A stretch of DNA of 64,000 nucleotides, from NCBI GenBank assembly GCA_025201345.1, contig JAIXMG010000007.1, positions 310,001 to 374,000 on the forward strand, written 5' to 3'. Of the stretch, positions 61,910-64,000 are shown in pieces. The stretch is from Thamnidium elegans. Taxonomy: Eukaryota > Mucoromycota > Mucoromycetes > Mucorales > Mucoraceae. Below the pieces are notes generated by a model. It was not told where the DNA came from. It searched no databases and was given only the letters and a program-made list of their open reading frames with translations. Numbering within the stretch: position 1 is the stretch's first letter; each line of letters begins with the position of its first letter. The position numbers and the translations under genes are program-made.

Positions 61910-62001
61910 AAAAATGAGTGTCTTTAAAAATGAGCGTCTTTAAAAATGAGTGTCCTAAAAATGAGTGTCCTAAAAATGAGTGTCCTAAAAATGAGTGTCC
62001 T
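61910..62001 (+). repeat. minisatellite: 2 x 16 bp + 4 x 15 bp tandem repeats
   Basis: Units AAAAATGAGTGTCTTT and AAAAATGAGCGTCTTT are followed by four perfect copies of AAAAATGAGTGTCCT. Decaying related sequence continues to about 62100 (GAATGT / GAATGCATTATAAAAAA). The in-frame unit reads KNECP, or GHSFL on the other strand; both are regarded as by-products of the repeat. Confidence 0.85.
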
Positions 62002-63540
62002 AAAAAGAGAATGAGAAAGCGTTTTAAAAAAGAATGTCTTAAAAAAAGAGAATGCATTATAAAAAAAAAAAAAGAAGGCATTATAAAAAAGAAAAGGCTT
62101 CTTAAAAAGGGAAAGATAATGTCTGCCCTAATTCTCATTAAATGTAAACATTACCTTAATGTTTTTTTTTCTTCCTTTTAATAATCTATCCGCAACATTC
62201 TTAATAAAAACTTACTGTTATTTTTACAGTAAAATATAATATGTTTGGCTTATTTGGTTTAACATTTGGCATAATACTTGACAGTTATAATTATGCAATG
62301 CGTACATGTAAATGAGATGCTGGATCTTCTCATTATATTATCTTTTATTTAATAAAAAATTATAAAGTGTACTTCTCTCGGATACGGCCTTATAGTTTAT
62401 ATTCTTTTAATTATATTTCTGTTATTATACTCTGTAATTGACAGTTGCATTTTCTTTGTACTACAACGACCCCTATTTTAAAACTCAAACAAATGCAAAT
62501 ACAATTCCTTTTACTTCTTTTATATCTTTCTTTCTTTCTTTTACTTTTACTTTTACTTTCCTTTTCTTTTCTTAATCTTATCCGCCACTTGCGACATGTA
62601 TTTTTATTTTATTTATGTATTTTGTTTTTTCTTTTGACATTGAGCATGTAGCAACGAAATGTGCCATATTATCCAAGTCAGTTATAAAAACGTAGTAATA
62701 ATAAAACACTCCAAAGGGACAAGAGCAAAATAATTGAAAGAAGAGAGCAATTGCGGCGTGATATTTATTGCGGTATTGCAGCTTAAAAAATCGCTCACAT
62801 AAGAAATCACTGCTAATTTTACCAGCTATAACAAATAATAGCTCTTAATTTATTAAAAAACAGGAAAAGCTTTTTGGACCCAAGTTGTATAATACAAAAT
62901 AGTTGTTTTAAATATATCTTTGATAAAAAAAATTAAAAACGTACTTTTTTGTTTTTTTTTTTCGTTTTTCATTTTTGTGGGTCAACCCCTTTTGTTTTTT
63001 GGCCAAAAATCACGGATGTTTTGTGATTTCTCTGGATCCACTTTGGCTTTTGTTATGGGCAAACTGTTGACAATAAATTACTTTTTTATACGCTTCTAAT
63101 CCATCTTAATTTATATTTCTAATGCAAAAATTGAAAGAGTGATCACTATTTAAAAATTACTTTTTTGGGCAAAAAAAAACCTTACTTTTTTTTATCACGT
63201 GCGCTCACCTTTTTGCTTTATTTTCGTGATTACATCGAATTCAGTTTGCTACTACTATTACTAAATATAACAAAGATTAAAGATCTTTAACAGCTCATTT
63301 TTATTCATTTATAAATAAAAGTACTACGTCCAAAACTGAGGGAATAAATACACTTTTAATAAAACACCAGCTTAACGTCCGCTTAGCTAAAGCGTCATGT
63401 AAAAAAAAAGGCCTTTAAACAATGATTGCGCGCTCATTATTTTTAGTAATAATATGATTTTAAATGGATTAGGAGCGCCTGAAAGAGTATTGGTTTTTCT
63501 ATAAAGATAGATAAATTTGATCCGGAGTAACCATTAACAT

Positions 63541-63756
63541 TAATCAATTATCACACTACCCACCAATGCTGAACGATCAAAAAGGTAAGAAATTTAGCTG
63601 TGGCTCTAATATTTAAACTCTTCAAATGGAGTCTCTATTATTTTATTATACTTTATTTTGTGTTATCTCCCCCCCCCCCCCTTTCTTCTCATTTACATAC
63701 CTCTTCAAAACCCAAATCTCACTTTTATATGAAATAATTATATTTTTTCAAATTAA
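63541..63756 (+). repeat. direct repeat, copy B (about 216 bp)
   Basis: Second copy of the repeat at 59797-60032, in the same orientation and 3.5 kb downstream of it. It is slightly shorter and has a C run (63669-63682) in the variable middle. It abuts the 3' end of the partial gene at 63773. Confidence 0.7.
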
Positions 63757-63772
63757 TAAAAAGCATCTTATT

Positions 63773-64000
63773 TTAGACTTTTAACAATATATCAATATTG
63801 GTTCCGCTTGATTCAGCCGTATTCGTAGACTCTATCAGAAGTTTGCTTTGTTCGATTATTAGCACAAAGCTTTCACAAATATATCCTTTAGTTTTTTTTT
63901 TCACAACTTCTCCTGGTATCCTGTCATCTTTATCGACATGATCTTCGATTCTTCTTTTTATGTTTTCTAGTAGCGGCTCCATCGATTCTATAGATATATT
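63773..64000 (-). CDS. hypothetical protein, C-terminal part (5' partial)
   Basis: Minus-strand frame open to the right edge of the window (NISIESMEPLLENIKRRIED), continuing DHVDKDDRIPGEVVKKK, GYICESFVLIIEQSKLLIES and NTAESSGTNIDILLKV, then TAA at 63775-63773. The helical, well-formed sequence with no stops looks like genuine coding DNA, but I recognise no family. It lies only 17 bp from direct repeat copy B, so it may belong to the same repeated element. If so, copy A should mark a second, eroded 3' end. Confidence 0.5.
   Translation of the reverse strand, partial: NISIESMEPLLENIKRRIEDHVDKDDRIPGEVVKKKTKGYICESFVLIIEQSKLLIESTNTAESSGTNIDILLKV

Larger units (their letters stand above)
60033..63540. 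other. gene-poor segment between the direct repeats
   Basis: Besides the mariner remnant, foldback element and minisatellite listed separately, it has small palindromes: 61260-61280 (AGCTGGTT...AACCAGCT) and TGCCACA/TGTGGCA at 61325-61349. No supported gene; a Leu/Phe-rich frame at 62445-62651 is a read-through of pyrimidine tracts. Confidence 0.5.

Noticed and set aside
61918..62181. Lys-rich repeat protein frame
   Set aside because: Encoded entirely by a 15-bp minisatellite and poly-A tracts; no start context or conservation expected.
62445..62651. Leu/Phe-rich putative membrane peptide
   Set aside because: Arises from CTTTT-type pyrimidine repeats; low-complexity read-through, not a gene.
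59797..63756. LTR retrotransposon bounded by the two direct repeats
   Set aside because: The repeats lack TG...CA ends and no gag, protease, reverse transcriptase or integrase signal lies between them.

Overview
The window is nuclear DNA of a fungus, almost certainly an early-diverging one of the Mucoromycota (Mucorales type). Three things suggest this. The genome is AT-rich, with long poly-A/poly-T tracts. Genes are split by many short GT-AG introns of about 50-80 bp. The gene content mixes ordinary fungal genes with genes lost from yeasts and moulds: a Ral-type GTPase, a snurportin and a probable Integrator subunit. I found no tRNA, rRNA, CRISPR array or bacterial operon.

Layout. 1-7.7 kb: the 3' end of a snurportin gene, a small novel gene, and two 20S proteasome beta subunits (PRE7 on minus, PRE2 on plus) on either side of about 4 kb of decayed mobile DNA. 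That stretch holds a MULE/SWIM-type transposase pseudogene and a second multi-exon pseudogene whose last exon looks like the end of a Fanzor/TnpB-type nuclease. 8-16 kb: two low-complexity hypothetical genes flank a 10-exon gene whose 892-residue product resembles Integrator subunit 10. 16-24 kb: alanyl-tRNA synthetase, a forkhead factor and a bZIP factor. 26-36.4 kb: acetylpolyamine amidohydrolase (HDAC superfamily), a secreted two-cupredoxin multicopper oxidase, MSH3, ribosomal protein S3, an Edc1/PNRC-like decapping activator and a CAP-Gly protein. 38.5-48 kb: a mitochondrial carrier, a SAM methyltransferase, a fatty-acid elongase, a POF1-like nucleotidyltransferase and a kelch membrane protein. 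49.6-57 kb: a small Gln/Met-repeat protein, a SAP-domain (Tho1) protein, an N-terminal amidase (NTA1), the splicing factor Prp46/PLRG1 and the Ral GTPase. 57-64 kb: gene-poor DNA with a decayed multi-exon gene, a degenerate Tc1/mariner transposase, a 242-bp foldback element, a 15-bp minisatellite, a pair of direct repeats of about 220-235 bp, and a partial gene at the right edge.

For the multi-exon genes, the exon coordinates in the evidence fields were worked out by hand from GT/AG sites and codon phase. In nearly all models the summed exon length is a multiple of three, which supports them independently. Functional themes: protein turnover (PRE2, PRE7, NTA1), RNA processing and export (snurportin, INTS10-like, Prp46, Tho1, Edc1-like), translation (AlaRS, RPS3), genome maintenance (MSH3) and lipid/mitochondrial metabolism (elongase, carrier).
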